Assembly: GCA_003531585.1 (NCBI GenBank)
Contig: DQFX01000021.1
Location: 1-10,583, forward strand
Direction: 5' to 3'
DNA from: Oscillospiraceae bacterium
Lineage (GTDB): Bacteria; Bacillota; Clostridia; Oscillospirales; Ruminococcaceae
Length of the DNA: 10,583 bases
Part shown: positions 1 through 5,435 of the stretch, in pieces
Layout: the number at the start of each line of letters is the position of its first letter
Position numbering within the stretch: the stretch's first letter is position 1
Notes under the pieces: model-generated
The model's input: the letters and a program-made list of their open reading frames with translations, nothing else
The model's database searches: none
What the model was told of the DNA's origin: nothing
Program-made: the position numbers and the translations under genes

Positions 1-38
1 GCGGATAATGGGAGTCGAACCCATATTCAATGGCTTTG
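1..38 (-). other. Probable attachment site: 3' fragment of a tRNA gene
   Basis: Read on the minus strand, the sequence has a T-arm (ATGGG, loop TTCGACT, CCCAT) followed directly by the 7-nt acceptor strand TATCCGC at the window edge. Upstream, the 3' anticodon-stem strand AGCCA is visible, but its pairing partner TGGCT is missing. The tRNA resemblance therefore stops inside the anticodon loop, at about position 38. An integrase gene ends 17 bp away. This is the usual appearance of an element integrated in a tRNA 3' end, with the displaced 3' copy left at one junction. The isotype cannot be read because the anticodon is not preserved; tRNA-Gly would fit the GCGGATA acceptor, but this is a guess. 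Confidence 0.7.
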
Positions 39-54
39 CTATCGCGTTAATGGG

Positions 55-1056
55 CTATGTGTTGTCTATTGTGTTGTCTATTGTGTTGTCTGGCTTACTG
101 TAGTTTTTGCAGAAATCGTCCATTTTGTTGCGAATTTTATTTGCATATTCTTCCATCGCAGAGCCAAAAACGTGCTGATAAACCTGTTCAATCATTCGCG
201 TACTCGAATGTCCCATTATCTCTGCAATGTACTTTTGCGGCATTCCGATAAGCAGACACTTGCTGGCATAGTGGTGGCGCAACGCATGGAAATTCATATT
301 TTCATCAAATCCGTTTTTGTCACGGAACCGTATCCAGTTGTTACAGATGTTTATACTTCTCATGGCTACTACCCTGCCATCTTCATCAGCGGCTTTACAA
401 AGTATATTTGCAAACGCCTTACTAATAGGGATTTTGCGATATCCCGCATAGCTTTTCGGCGCTTTCTTCTGATATACGCCGTTTTCATCAAGCACATAAG
501 CTTCTGTGACCATAATATAGTCATCGTGAACATTGCTGATATTCAGGGCTGTTATTTCGCTCTCACGCAAACCGCATTGTGTCGCAAGAAGAAAAGGAAT
601 CTCCAACGGATTGCCGCGTATCAGTTCGGCTATCTGACTTATCTCTTTTTCATCTGGAACATAGATATCGCTTAGTTCCTTTTGCGGCAGAGTAGTTTTT
701 ATGGTGAATCCCGGTCTGTTGTTTTGTAAAATGGAAGATAGTAAGCCGTGCACGTTTCTGCAAGTTTTAGGGCTATGAGTTTTGGCATATTCGTTCATGA
801 ACTTTTGCAGTTCAATTTGAGATATTTCATCTATCGGTCGGTTTTGCAGCTCCGACAGCGCATTCCGTTGTACAGAACGATATCCTCTGATGGTAGACGG
901 AGAGCAAACCGCCGTCCTGCTGACGATGTATTCCTCTAGCGCTTCGCCGAGTGTTTTGGTTTCCGATTTTTCCTTGGTCTCTTTCAGTTCCGCTTCGGCT
1001 TGCGCTATCTGGCGCAGGAGTTCGTTCTTATCCCTGCCGGAAAAGCGCCTGTACAC
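55..1056 (-). CDS. int: Tyrosine-type site-specific integrase (5' end frameshifted)
   Basis: Phage integrase of the tyrosine recombinase family, expected to join the element to the chromosome at the tRNA site beside it. Counting from the GTG at 1056, residues 36-115 resemble the SAM-like core-binding domain. The catalytic residues are all visible: Arg164 (GLRESE), a hairpin Lys near 201, His257 and Arg260 (HALRH), His283 (MGHSS) and the nucleophile Tyr293 (VYQHV). The GTG start is only the first available in this frame. It has no good ribosome binding site and would remove most of an AP2-like arm-binding domain, whose strands (YSIQVYLGKD, GKKVYRRF) are encoded in frame just upstream. A well-placed start lies at 1172 in another frame, so the intact gene was probably 55-1172, about 372 residues. 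The last 11 residues come from a tandem repeat. Integrase identity is secure; activity is uncertain. Confidence 0.9.
   Translation of the reverse strand: MYRRFSGRDKNELLRQIAQAEAELKETKEKSETKTLGEALEEYIVSRTAVCSPSTIRGYRSVQRNALSELQNRPIDEISQIELQKFMNEYAKTHSPKTCRNVHGLLSSILQNNRPGFTIKTTLPQKELSDIYVPDEKEISQIAELIRGNPLEIPFLLATQCGLRESEITALNISNVHDDYIMVTEAYVLDENGVYQKKAPKSYAGYRKIPISKAFANILCKAADEDGRVVAMRSINICNNWIRFRDKNGFDENMNFHALRHHYASKCLLIGMPQKYIAEIMGHSSTRMIEQVYQHVFGSAMEEYANKIRNKMDDFCKNYSKPDNTIDNTIDNT
58..90. repeat. 12-bp tandem repeat at the end of the integrase gene
   Basis: The unit TGTGTTGTCTAT is repeated 2.75 times with no mismatch. It lies within the last codons of the integrase and encodes the tail DNTIDNTIDNT, after the catalytic tyrosine and the last predicted helix. 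The 12-bp unit keeps the reading frame, so copy number can vary by slippage without breaking the protein. It sits between the tRNA fragment and the recombinase core. Confidence 0.9.
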
Positions 1057-1172
1057 TTTCTTTCCGTCTGTGTCCTTCCCCAGATAGACTTGTATTGAGT
1101 ACCACTTATAACGCTTGACCCGCCCGTTGACCTTTTCGGAGCGGGTTCTTCTTTAAAGTTGTAATCTGCCAT
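1057..1172 (-). pseudogene. Displaced 5' end of the integrase gene (out of frame)
   Basis: An ATG at 1172 has a strong ribosome binding site (AGAGGTGG, 5 nt upstream) and starts MADYNFKEEPAPK, a plausible integrase N-terminus. It then runs into a non-integrase frame that stops near 1005. The integrase frame is open from about 1152 downwards and encodes the arm-binding strands. Moving from one frame to the other needs a -1 shift, equal to one lost base, between about 1152 and 1120. The short runs AAAA and CCC there are candidate spots. I saw no canonical X XXY YYZ slippery heptamer, so mutation or a sequencing error is more likely than programmed frameshifting. Confidence 0.65.
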
Positions 1173-1183
1173 GATTCCACCTC

Positions 1184-2131
1184 TTAGAAGCAGTCCTTGC
1201 ACGGCGTGTAGCCGTCCTCTTCTGCCTCTGCTATCGTCTTTTCTATTACATCGCGGCCTACGATATGCCGACAGTCTGCCTTGTGGTAGCGTTTGCCGGA
1301 CTTGGTTATGTAGACCGTTTCGCTCTGTGGTTCATCTTCTGGTTTACTGGTAGTTGTTGCCTGGGGTGACGCCACAGCGGACGTTGAACTACTCGGCGCT
1401 GATGTTTCTGCGGGAGCTTCAATAGTGACCGCCGGCGATTCGCTCGTCGTGCTGCTTACGTTGTCTGGGTTCCCTTTTCCGGCAAAGGCGTATATCATCA
1501 GCATGCCTATAACGGCGAACGCCGACACCGCAATGCAGACAGCAACTATGTTGACACGCTTCGTGCGCTTGCGATACTTCACGGCGGGGAGCCGTTCGCA
1601 GAGCGCCTTTTCAATCTCCGTTTCCGGCTCTCGGATATTATCGCAGTGCCGCAGAGCCTGTTCGGCGGTCAGTCCGAAGCGTTCAAGCTGGTGCGCACTC
1701 TTGATCCCCAGCGCGTACATTACGCAGGACGGTGCGAGCATTTCCGCTGCGAAGTCGTCGGCTTCGCGCTCCTGCCGGGCTGTTTCCTCCGGCGACGGTG
1801 TTATGCCTAACACATTGTTTTCCGCTGTGTGTTTCAGCACGATGTGACCGAATTCGTGCAAAATACAGAAAAGTTTGTGCTCATATGAAAGGCTTGCCCG
1901 AAACAATATAACATTCTGCTTCCGGTGTATCAGAGTAAACGCCGGGTATCGCTCCGCCGTTTCTTCCGCGCCGCAGGCTTCGATTAGCTCCTTTCCCTCG
2001 TCGTATGTAAGCAGGAGCCAGCCAGAGAACTGCGCTATTATCTCCGCTTTTCGCATTGTGAGCGGCAGCTCTGATACTCCGTGTTTTACCAGCAGGTGGT
2101 CTGCTTCGTTAAGAATGTTTCGGTTTGTCAT
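1184..2131 (-). CDS. Membrane-anchored ImmA/IrrE-family metallopeptidase
   Basis: Residues 1-175 form an ImmA/IrrE-type zinc protease with HEFGH at 92-96 and a downstream EREADDFAAEML segment (about 121-132) that should supply the third metal ligand. In ICEBs1 and related elements such proteases cleave the partner XRE repressor to induce the element; the repressor here is the next gene. Unlike the short classical ImmA, this 315-residue protein continues with a basic stretch (KYRKRTKR), one transmembrane helix (about 193-218), a Ser/Thr/Pro/Ala-rich linker (224-270) and a compact tail. The tail has a VYITKSGKRYH start, Cys287, and a final CKDC (311-314). The basic stretch before the helix predicts the protease inside and the tail outside. 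The start has a clear TGGAGG site. The stop lies 11 bp before the integrase ATG, so the two are probably cotranscribed. Confidence 0.85.
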   Translation of the reverse strand: MTNRNILNEADHLLVKHGVSELPLTMRKAEIIAQFSGWLLLTYDEGKELIEACGAEETAERYPAFTLIHRKQNVILFRASLSYEHKLFCILHEFGHIVLKHTAENNVLGITPSPEETARQEREADDFAAEMLAPSCVMYALGIKSAHQLERFGLTAEQALRHCDNIREPETEIEKALCERLPAVKYRKRTKRVNIVAVCIAVSAFAVIGMLMIYAFAGKGNPDNVSSTTSESPAVTIEAPAETSAPSSSTSAVASPQATTTSKPEDEPQSETVYITKSGKRYHKADCRHIVGRDVIEKTIAEAEEDGYTPCKDCF

Positions 2132-2189
2132 GGTGTGATTTCCTCCAAAATAGTTTGATGTACTACTATTCTGTATTAAAACCGCCTAT

Positions 2190-2216
2190 GATGTCAATTA
2201 GCCACAAGATGTCAAT
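2190..2216. repeat. Direct repeat GATGTCAAT, 18 bp apart, between repressor and protease genes
   Basis: Two perfect copies of GATGTCAAT start at 2190 and 2208. On the minus strand each reads ATTGACATC and so contains a perfect TTGACA -35 hexamer. I found no good -10 box 16-18 bp downstream of either copy. They may be a regulator site or a weak promoter for the protease and integrase genes. The function is unproven. Confidence 0.35.
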
Positions 2217-2230
2217 GGTTTAATACCGTG

Positions 2231-2266
2231 AAAAAATATTAGATGAGCCCTTTTGCTTTGAGGGCT
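2231..2266 (-). terminator. Possible weak terminator at the end of the repressor gene
   Basis: On the minus strand the last repressor codons form a 6-bp stem (AGCCCT/AGGGCT) with a 9-nt loop. A run of six T follows (2236-2231), but nine bases after the stem. The gap makes this a poor intrinsic terminator; partial read-through into the protease and integrase genes would be expected. Confidence 0.25.
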
Positions 2267-2604
2267 TTTTCTATTGCCGCGTCCAGCGCCTTGCTGTCAA
2301 CGGTCAGTGTTTCTGCGCCGCCGAACGCGGCTATGTTCTTGCTTATTATGTTGGGATTTTTCAGTTCTTCCATTTCGGCTGCGGTGACTATGTAGGGATA
2401 GTCGGTGTTGCCTATCAGGTAATCCACCGAAACATTGAAATACACTGCCAGGGCTTGGAGCTTCTCTACGGAGGGCACCGAGCCTTTTCTTATGTTGTCG
2501 TAAAAACTACGTCCTACTCCGCTTTCTTCGTATGCGGTTCTAGGCTTTATTCCTCTTTTATCGCATAATTTCTGTATAACGTTCTGTAATCTGTCGAAAT
2601 CCAT
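2239..2604 (-). CDS. XRE/CI-like HTH repressor
   Basis: Probable lysogeny repressor of 121 residues. Residues 5-65 form a Cro/C1-type helix-turn-helix: RTAYEESGVGRSFYDNIRKG covers the turn and recognition helix, followed by VPSVEKLQALAVYFNVSVDYLIG, the usual last helices. The C-terminal half (66-121) is not a LexA/CI-type peptidase domain; I see no Ser/Lys autocleavage motif. Induction would therefore depend on an outside protease, consistent with the ImmA-like gene directly downstream. The ATG at 2604 has AGGAG 8 nt upstream. The gene reads away from a divergent control region full of palindromes, which it or the small HTH gene at 2901 should bind. Family call is firm; the role as master repressor is inferred from position. 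Confidence 0.88.
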   Translation of the reverse strand: MDFDRLQNVIQKLCDKRGIKPRTAYEESGVGRSFYDNIRKGSVPSVEKLQALAVYFNVSVDYLIGNTDYPYIVTAAEMEELKNPNIISKNIAAFGGAETLTVDSKALDAAIEKALKAKGLI

Positions 2605-2657
2605 AATATACTCCTAGTTGTTATTTATTGGAATATTGCACTAATTCAACAGGGAGT

Positions 2658-2677
2658 TTTTGTGTTATACCACAAAA
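2658..2677. promoter_or_regulatory. Inverted repeat over the leftward -10 region
   Basis: Perfect 7-bp arms TTTTGTG and CACAAAA are separated by 6 bp. The site covers the likely -10 element of the leftward repressor promoter. The half-site TTTGTG is shared with the box at 2881, but the spacing differs (6 against 9 bp between the TTTGTG and CACAAA cores). Confidence 0.55.
2664..2672 (-). promoter_or_regulatory. Probable leftward promoter (extended -10) for the repressor
   Basis: On the minus strand TGGTATAAC is an extended -10 element (TGN plus TATAAC) about 60 bp before the repressor ATG. There is no convincing -35 box at 16-18 bp; the upstream position is occupied by an arm of the large inverted repeat. 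A weak promoter that needs activation or relief of repression would fit a repressor-maintenance role. Confidence 0.45.
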
Positions 2678-2678
2678 T

Positions 2679-2723
2679 GCGTAAATTTCTGAATAATCTC
2701 TTGACAATTTCAGAAATTTACGC
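2679..2723. promoter_or_regulatory. 15-bp-arm inverted repeat operator around the rightward -35 box
   Basis: The arms GCGTAAATTTCTGAA (2679-2693) and TTCAGAAATTTACGC (2709-2723) are perfect reverse complements, with a 15-bp spacer. The spacer contains the TTGACA of the rightward promoter, and the right arm fills its -35/-10 spacer. The left arm lies over the leftward promoter's upstream region. A protein bound here would block rightward transcription and could affect the leftward promoter too. The 30-bp centre-to-centre spacing is about three helical turns, so both arms face the same side. Confidence 0.8.
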
Positions 2724-2729
2724 TATACT
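2701..2729 (+). promoter_or_regulatory. Strong rightward early promoter
   Basis: TTGACA (2701-2706), a 17-bp spacer and TATACT (2724-2729) form a near-consensus sigma-70/SigA promoter. Transcription should begin near 2736, giving a leader of about 165 nt before the first gene at 2901. It is embedded in operator repeats, as expected for the lytic promoter of a temperate phage. Confidence 0.82.
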
Positions 2730-2733
2730 TGTC

Positions 2734-2753
2734 TTGTAAACAAAATTCACAAA
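2734..2753. promoter_or_regulatory. Operator box, upstream copy, at the rightward transcription start
   Basis: TTGTAAACAAAATTCACAAA matches the box at 2882-2901 at 19 of 20 positions. The copy is an imperfect palindrome (TTGTAAA / TTCACAA around CAAAA) lying over the expected transcription start. The near-identity of two boxes 148 bp apart in a non-coding leader argues for a shared DNA-binding protein. Confidence 0.7.
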
Positions 2754-2796
2754 AAAATGTAAAGCAAAGCTAGCCGTTCTGCGATACGTTTTTTTC

Positions 2797-2857
2797 AAAA
2801 CAGCCTGTGATATTAAGTTGCTAACCACTCTTAATATTAACACATCATCGCTGTTTT
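2797..2857 (+). promoter_or_regulatory. Imperfect long inverted repeat in the early leader
   Basis: Outer arms AAAACAG (2797-2803) and CTGTTTT (2851-2857) enclose inner arms ATATTAAG (2810-2817) and CTTAATAT (2830-2837), with a 12-nt loop. TGTG and CACA between them may extend the pairing. It could be an RNA structure in the 5' leader or another protein site. There is no T-run typical of a terminator directly after it, only GTTTTGTC. Confidence 0.4.
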
Positions 2858-2880
2858 GTCAAGTAATCTTGGGTGAAATT

Positions 2881-2901
2881 TTTGTGAACAAAATTCACAA
2901 A
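2881..2901. promoter_or_regulatory. Operator box, perfect palindrome, touching the first early start codon
   Basis: Arms TTTGTGAA (2881-2888) and TTCACAAA (2894-2901) are perfect, with spacer CAAAA. The last base is the A of the ATG at 2901. A protein bound here would block elongation or act as a feedback site. In the RNA it could also form a hairpin that hides the start. Confidence 0.7.
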
Positions 2902-3104
2902 TGGAAGGCGGTGGAAACATCACAGCAAAGGAAAAGGCGTTTGTTATCAAGGCTCGCAAACGCATGGTGACTGTCGGCATGAACGACCGGGAACTCGCGG
3001 AGAAGCTCAACATCTCCCGGTCGTACCTGTCGATGATATTTTCCGGCTCGCGCGCTATGACAGAGGAAATCAGAGAGCGCATACGGCTGGTGCTTAACAT
3101 CTGA
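2901..3104 (+). CDS. Small Cro-like HTH protein
   Basis: A 67-residue protein that is almost entirely a Cro/C1-type helix-turn-helix: MNDRELAEKLNISRSYLSMI (26-45) covers helices 2-3, and the final helix is TEEIRERIRLVLNI. It is the first gene after the rightward promoter, the position of Cro in lambda-like switches, so it probably represses the repressor promoter or its own. The ATG at 2901 has no Shine-Dalgarno at normal distance; the region is occupied by a palindrome. A purine-rich AAGGCGGTGG lies just inside the gene and would suit a start at the ATC codon at 2919, which would be unusual. The reading frame and fold are clear; the exact start is not. Confidence 0.75.
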   Translation: MEGGGNITAKEKAFVIKARKRMVTVGMNDRELAEKLNISRSYLSMIFSGSRAMTEEIRERIRLVLNI

Positions 3105-3135
3105 GCCTGAACACACGGCAAAACAGGAGAATTTT

Positions 3136-3681
3136 ATGACCAATGAAAAGAAGCAGCAGATAATCGAACTGCTGAAAGACAAGGAAGTTGCCGATTCAAT
3201 CGGCGTGATGTCCGAGGGGCTGGTGAAGCTTTTCGAGAGCATTCCTGCGGACGAGCCGGAGGAGAAGAAGCCGTATGACCCGGGGTTCTGGATGCCGAAA
3301 GCTGACGAGCGGTATTATGAAGCCTATGTCGGCAAAGACATGATTTACGGACTTGGCGTGGGAGCGGAGAACGGTGTAGCCTACCCAGACAATTGCTGGA
3401 AAACCAGCGAACGCGCAATTCAGGTCGGGAAGAAAATAAAGTTTCTCATGCTGGTTGAGCGGATACGCGATGTAGTGAGAAGGCGCCCTGTAGATGGACT
3501 GTCTGACGGCTTATGGGTAATTACCGTTAACGAAGGCAACTTTGACTACGTGGGAGTTGATGAGTTACATGGTAGACCTTATGCAAGTTCTTTGTTTTCT
3601 GGTAGCGATATAGCCCAGAAAGCCTGCGACATTCTCAACAAAATGAAAGCCGACGGTCAGCTCGACTGGCTTTTCAAGTAA
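3136..3681 (+). CDS. Conserved-type phage protein of unknown function
   Basis: A 181-residue soluble protein with no signal or membrane segment. The N-terminal 45 residues are charged and helical; a Pro-rich break (KPYDPGFWMP) follows. The rest shows two similar units: a strand pair, then an aromatic residue, then an amphipathic helix rich in Ala/Lys (WKTSERAIQVGKKIKFL at 88-104; LFSGSDIAQKACDILNKM at 153-170). Such strand-plus-helix units are common in uncharacterised Firmicutes phage early proteins, but I cannot name a function. The start has AGGAG 8 nt upstream. It follows the HTH gene by 31 bp. Confidence 0.75.
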   Translation: MTNEKKQQIIELLKDKEVADSIGVMSEGLVKLFESIPADEPEEKKPYDPGFWMPKADERYYEAYVGKDMIYGLGVGAENGVAYPDNCWKTSERAIQVGKKIKFLMLVERIRDVVRRRPVDGLSDGLWVITVNEGNFDYVGVDELHGRPYASSLFSGSDIAQKACDILNKMKADGQLDWLFK

Positions 3682-3693
3682 GGCGGTGGACGA

Positions 3694-3912
3694 ATGAACA
3701 CACTGACATTCACCGTCCCGAACGTCCGGGAGCCGCAGTACCGCGACAAGCGCACCATTATCCGGATAACGCCAAAGGCGTATAACATCCTGGAAGATAT
3801 TTCAGCTCGTACAGGGCTTGCGATCTCATACATCGCAAGCGAGATGATAGTCTACGCAAACCAGCACACGGAAATCATTCCGGCATACAAGGAGGAAGAA
3901 AACGATGATTAA
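3694..3912 (+). CDS. Small ribbon-helix-helix-like phage protein
   Basis: 72 residues. After a variable N-terminus, the segment RTIIRITPKAYNILEDISAR is a basic strand followed by a helix. TGLAISYIASEMIVYANQ forms a turn and second helix. This strand-helix-helix order resembles Arc/MetJ/CopG DNA-binding proteins and is frequent among phage early genes. The tail EEENDD is acidic. The ATG follows GGCGGTGG. Its last codons overlap the next start. DNA binding is inferred from the pattern only. Confidence 0.7.
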   Translation: MNTLTFTVPNVREPQYRDKRTIIRITPKAYNILEDISARTGLAISYIASEMIVYANQHTEIIPAYKEEENDD

Positions 3913-4108
3913 GGTCGAATCGCACAACGGCAAAGCAAATACTTCAATTGGGGGCAACGCAGTAACCATCATGGCAGAAACATGCTCGGTTATCCGCGCT
4001 CTTGGCACTCTCATGGCGGAGAATAGCAGCATGACATACCGTCAGGCAGTCACGAAGATTCTCACGCTTATCACTATAGCTTTGCAGGAGACTTCCGATG
4101 AGGGCTAA
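3905..4108 (+). CDS. Small hypothetical protein
   Basis: 67 residues, unrecognised. The C-terminal part (22-62) is mostly helix-forming (TCSVIRALGTLMAENSSMTY, then AVTKILTLITIALQE). The start has AGGAGG 9 nt upstream, inside the end of the preceding gene, and the frames overlap by 8 bp, which suggests translational coupling. It also overlaps the next gene by 11 bp. Confidence 0.65.
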   Translation: MIKVESHNGKANTSIGGNAVTIMAETCSVIRALGTLMAENSSMTYRQAVTKILTLITIALQETSDEG

Positions 4109-4352
4109 CGTGGACAAAACCGGGAAGAACATCATGACGAACATTTCCCTGCTGTGTGCGGCACGCGGAAAGACCCGGGACGACATCATGCGCATAGCGG
4201 GTATTAATTCCCGCAACACTTTCAGCTCCCGCCATGACAAGCCCGGCAACTGGACGCTGGGACAGCTTGTCCACATTGCGTCCTATTTCAATGTAACGCT
4301 GGAGTGGCTTTTCTCTGAACACTCCGTGGAGGTAAAAAGCGATGGGAAGTAG
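4098..4352 (+). CDS. Divergent XRE-like HTH protein
   Basis: 84 residues. The pattern NISLLCAARGKTRDDIMRIAGI, then SFSS-like turn residues, then TLGQLVHIASYFNVTLEWLF matches the five-helix Cro/C1 fold; the last part is the common LxxIAxxFxVxxxxL segment. It has AGGAG before the ATG and overlaps both neighbours (11 bp each side). As the second HTH protein of the early operon it may control later genes. The target is unknown. Confidence 0.72.
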   Translation: MRANVDKTGKNIMTNISLLCAARGKTRDDIMRIAGINSRNTFSSRHDKPGNWTLGQLVHIASYFNVTLEWLFSEHSVEVKSDGK

Positions 4353-4656
4353 ATTTTACATCGACATCGAGCAGGCGAAAGCGCGGATAAGCGAAATCGG
4401 GCTTGCTAATGCCGCGCGGGAACTCAACATCAGACCCGGCACGCTGGCAAACCGCGTGAGCGGCAAAACAAAGAACCCCGAGAAGCTTGACATGGAAATA
4501 TGCCAGCCGCCGCACAGCTGCTTCGAGTGCCCTTACTCAGACTGCATACGGAACGGCAGGAGGTTTATAACCAGCCCCACAAAGGAAGAAGTGGAGTTTG
4601 TCCACAACTCCGGGATATTCAAGTATGGAGGTAATCTGAATGCTGAAACATGTTGA
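4342..4656 (+). CDS. HTH protein with a four-Cys segment
   Basis: 104 residues. Residues 8-45 (ARISEIGLANAARELNIRPG, then TLANRVSG) are a homeodomain/Psq-like helix-turn-helix. Four cysteines follow at 54, 60, 63 and 68 (CFECPYSDC), likely a metal site. The combination of a small HTH and an ECPYSDC-type motif recurs in Firmicutes phage early regions; I cannot assign a function. GGAGG precedes the ATG by 8 nt. The gene overlaps its neighbours by 11 and 17 bp. Confidence 0.7.
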   Translation: MGSRFYIDIEQAKARISEIGLANAARELNIRPGTLANRVSGKTKNPEKLDMEICQPPHSCFECPYSDCIRNGRRFITSPTKEEVEFVHNSGIFKYGGNLNAETC

Positions 4657-4858
4657 TGAGTGCGTAGGCTGCCCGCCGGAAAAAGGCTGCTTGGGCAGTG
4701 CATGCCCGAATCGAAACGTTCCGCGCTGGTTCTGCGATGAATGCGAAAACGAGTTCGAACGCGATGAACTCAGAGTTTTCAATGGCAAGCAGCTTTGCTA
4801 TGACTGTCTCTGTGAGGAAGCGTGGCTCAGTGCCGAGGAACCGGAGGACGAATCGTGA
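4640..4858 (+). CDS. Cys-rich zinc-ribbon-like protein
   Basis: 72 residues with nine cysteines, mostly in CxxC pairs: 8/11, 17/22, 32/35 and 53/56, plus 58. The last two pairs flank a short strand region (WFCDEC, then QLCYDC) and look like a zinc ribbon. The first four may make a second site. The C-terminus is acidic (SAEEPEDES). Possible roles are nucleic-acid binding or an adaptor; none can be shown. GGAGG precedes the ATG by 8 nt. Its stop overlaps the next start in GTGA. Confidence 0.72.
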   Translation: MLKHVDECVGCPPEKGCLGSACPNRNVPRWFCDECENEFERDELRVFNGKQLCYDCLCEEAWLSAEEPEDES

Positions 4859-5238
4859 AGATAAACGTTGAACAGACGATAAAACGCCGGATATCCGAGA
4901 AGATATCCGCTGAAATGGATCTCAAGCGCACGACATGGGAGATACTCACGCTGGAAGCGCTCCATAATGAGTTCGGTTTCGGCATGGACAGGCTGAAAAG
5001 GTTCACGGACGCACTACAGGCAAGCTACGATGAGTACACGCGGCAGGCCGAACTCACTGACACATACAAGAGCTTTAAGGCCACAAACGATGACGTGGCG
5101 CTGATAAACGCTATACGCGGTCTGCGCTCCTATGGAATTGACTATCGCAAGCTGCTGAATGTCGAAGGACTTTTCCTCGATGTTGACGGCAAAAAGGTGT
5201 CCGTGGACGCTATGATAGAGAAGATGGAGGAACGATGA
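4855..5238 (+). CDS. Hypothetical phage protein, helical
   Basis: 127 residues from the GTG at 4855, chosen because GGAGGA lies 7 nt upstream and the start overlaps the previous stop by 4 bp (GTGA). An upstream ATG at 4822 lies deep inside the previous gene and has no ribosome site. The protein is charged and mostly helical (WEILTLEALHNEFGFGMDRL, then a long helix with YDEYTRQAELTDTY) and ends in a short strand-helix unit. I recognise no domain. Confidence 0.7.
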   Translation: MKINVEQTIKRRISEKISAEMDLKRTTWEILTLEALHNEFGFGMDRLKRFTDALQASYDEYTRQAELTDTYKSFKATNDDVALINAIRGLRSYGIDYRKLLNVEGLFLDVDGKKVSVDAMIEKMEER

Positions 5239-5435
5239 AAGTTTTACCCTACATAATCGCAATGTTCGCGGGCTTGTTCGCGCGGACGATAGCTGCTTCA
5301 CTTGGCGGCATTGACTACACGATGGACGGTCACGACTTCCTGATGATGATCCTGGCGATAATCGCCGTGTGGTCGTTCAAGGGCGCGTTCCTGCCGAAAA
5401 GAAAGAGGGTGAGCGGACGTGACAACAGAAGATAA
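5235..5435 (+). CDS. Small two-helix membrane protein
   Basis: 66 residues with two hydrophobic helices (about 3-22 and 35-53) joined by a short polar loop, and a strongly basic tail (KRKRVSGRDNRR). The basic tail predicts both ends in the cytoplasm. It starts in an ATGA overlap with the previous stop, with GGAGG upstream. Small membrane proteins in phage early operons can act in exclusion or host interference, but nothing here proves it. It is clearly not a holin next to an endolysin; no lysis genes are nearby. Confidence 0.68.
   Translation: MKVLPYIIAMFAGLFARTIAASLGGIDYTMDGHDFLMMILAIIAVWSFKGAFLPKRKRVSGRDNRR

Noticed and set aside
2837..3242. Minus-strand frames under the Cro-like gene and the start of the next gene
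   Set aside because: They are antisense to better supported genes, with no ribosome sites and no domains.
5235..5435. Holin
   Set aside because: It is small with two membrane helices, but lies in the early operon with no endolysin nearby.
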